Source of the DNA: Lycium barbarum
Lineage: Eukaryota > Streptophyta > Magnoliopsida > Solanales > Solanaceae
DNA length: 64,000 nt
Direction of reading: 5' to 3'
Assembly (NCBI RefSeq): GCF_019175385.1
Contig: NC_083337.1
Location: forward strand, 161,771,713 to 161,835,712
The notes under the pieces were generated by a model. It saw only the letters and a list, made by a program, of their open reading frames with translations. It searched no databases and had not been told where the DNA came from. Numbering within the stretch: the stretch's first letter is position 1; each line of letters begins with the position of its first letter. A program made the position numbers and the translations under genes. Below are positions 63,340 to 64,000 of this stretch, in pieces.

Positions 63340-64000
63340 TTAATTATTCCATCTTCTATCCTGTATAAATAATACATAACTCATAACTTATGGAGTACAA
63401 AAATTAGGTATGCAACTTTCTAAGTTGCAAACTAAACACCGTATATTAGGTATATTGAATTTTATACATAGCAAAAGAATACTACCAAACATGGTATTTA
63501 TTACTTATACAAAATTTAATAAATGAATAACTTAGTAACTAATCAGTTAACAAACGACCCCTAAGCACATAACATGTTTAAACATTAAAGATGAATTTAG
63601 TTAGGTTTAAACATTAAGCTAGTCCTTATCAATGGTGAAATTAGTATGGTGAATGCTATAGGCCATATGCAATTCTAATCAAGTTGTTGCGAGTCCTTAT
63701 CAACGTGTAGTGCATGCTATAGGCCAATCAGATCCGGTGATCTAGATTCCATTGGAAGTAATTATATCCTATGAATTTTCAATTTAACTTCTGTACTTCC
63801 ACGGTCTACCTCCATATAACCGTAAAAGTATCATAACATGTTTATTTAAAATTACAAATTTTATAAATTAACTTTAATTGTGTGCTAATCTTGTTTTTTT
63901 TCCTTTCAAAACTTCATATTTATATCTAGTCAAATACTTTCGTATATATAAACTTATAATATAATATATAAAATATAATCGAGGGAGGATATGAATTGTA
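63340..64000. other. AT-rich intergenic DNA at the window end
   Basis: No gene or transposon boundary was recognised. A short phrase about TAGTCCTTATCAA with GCTATAGGCCA is repeated at about 63621-63665 and 63692-63726. Confidence 0.5.

Overview
The window is nuclear DNA of a flowering plant, most likely a member of the Solanaceae. The genes have GT-AG introns and plant protein families, and the intergenic DNA is AT-rich. It contains tRNA-derived SINEs of the TS and Au type, Solanaceae-style MITEs and an Ogre/Tat-lineage Ty3/gypsy retrotransposon. I cannot name the genus from sequence alone.

The first 26 kb hold three apparently intact host genes. A full-size ABCB (MDR/P-glycoprotein) transporter lies on + at 3073-11686 (10 coding exons, 1260 aa). 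A zinc-finger C78-family deubiquitinase lies on - at 12361-15309 (6 exons, 416 aa) and converges on the transporter. ATG13, the autophagy kinase regulator, lies on - at 17165-25034 (3 coding exons, 580 aa, with one 6.0 kb intron and a probable 5'UTR intron). I derived all three exon chains by hand; every junction has GT-AG and matching phase, and each total is divisible by three. The genes are unrelated in function; nothing suggests a cluster or operon. Their introns and flanks carry SINEs, Mutator-type foldback elements (9-bp target duplications), a Tourist MITE and a 183-bp tandem repeat.

From 27 to 63 kb the window is a nest of transposable elements with no host gene that I can support. 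Three related Mutator-type elements stand end to end (27115-34568). The first is interrupted by a 5'-truncated LINE and by a solo LTR. Next comes a terminal-inverted-repeat element (35115-54480) split by a 17,021-bp retrotransposon array (35468-52488): three apparently identical 2791-bp LTRs separated by two internal regions, all between one CCGGA target duplication. Then follow a non-autonomous hAT (53221-54128), a possible PIF/Harbinger-type element (54507-58039) holding another Mutator-type element (56109-57270), a 3.7-kb hAT with a broken transposase gene (59273-62952) and a Stowaway MITE (63072-63337).

The most notable structure is the LTR-internal-LTR-internal-LTR array. Its elements run on the - strand. 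One internal region (5.9 kb) has a tRNA-type primer site, a shrunken gag-like reading frame and no pol. The other is the same sequence with a 3.27-kb deletion that removes gag and nearly all of the primer site, while its (AT)n tract is 64 units instead of 13.
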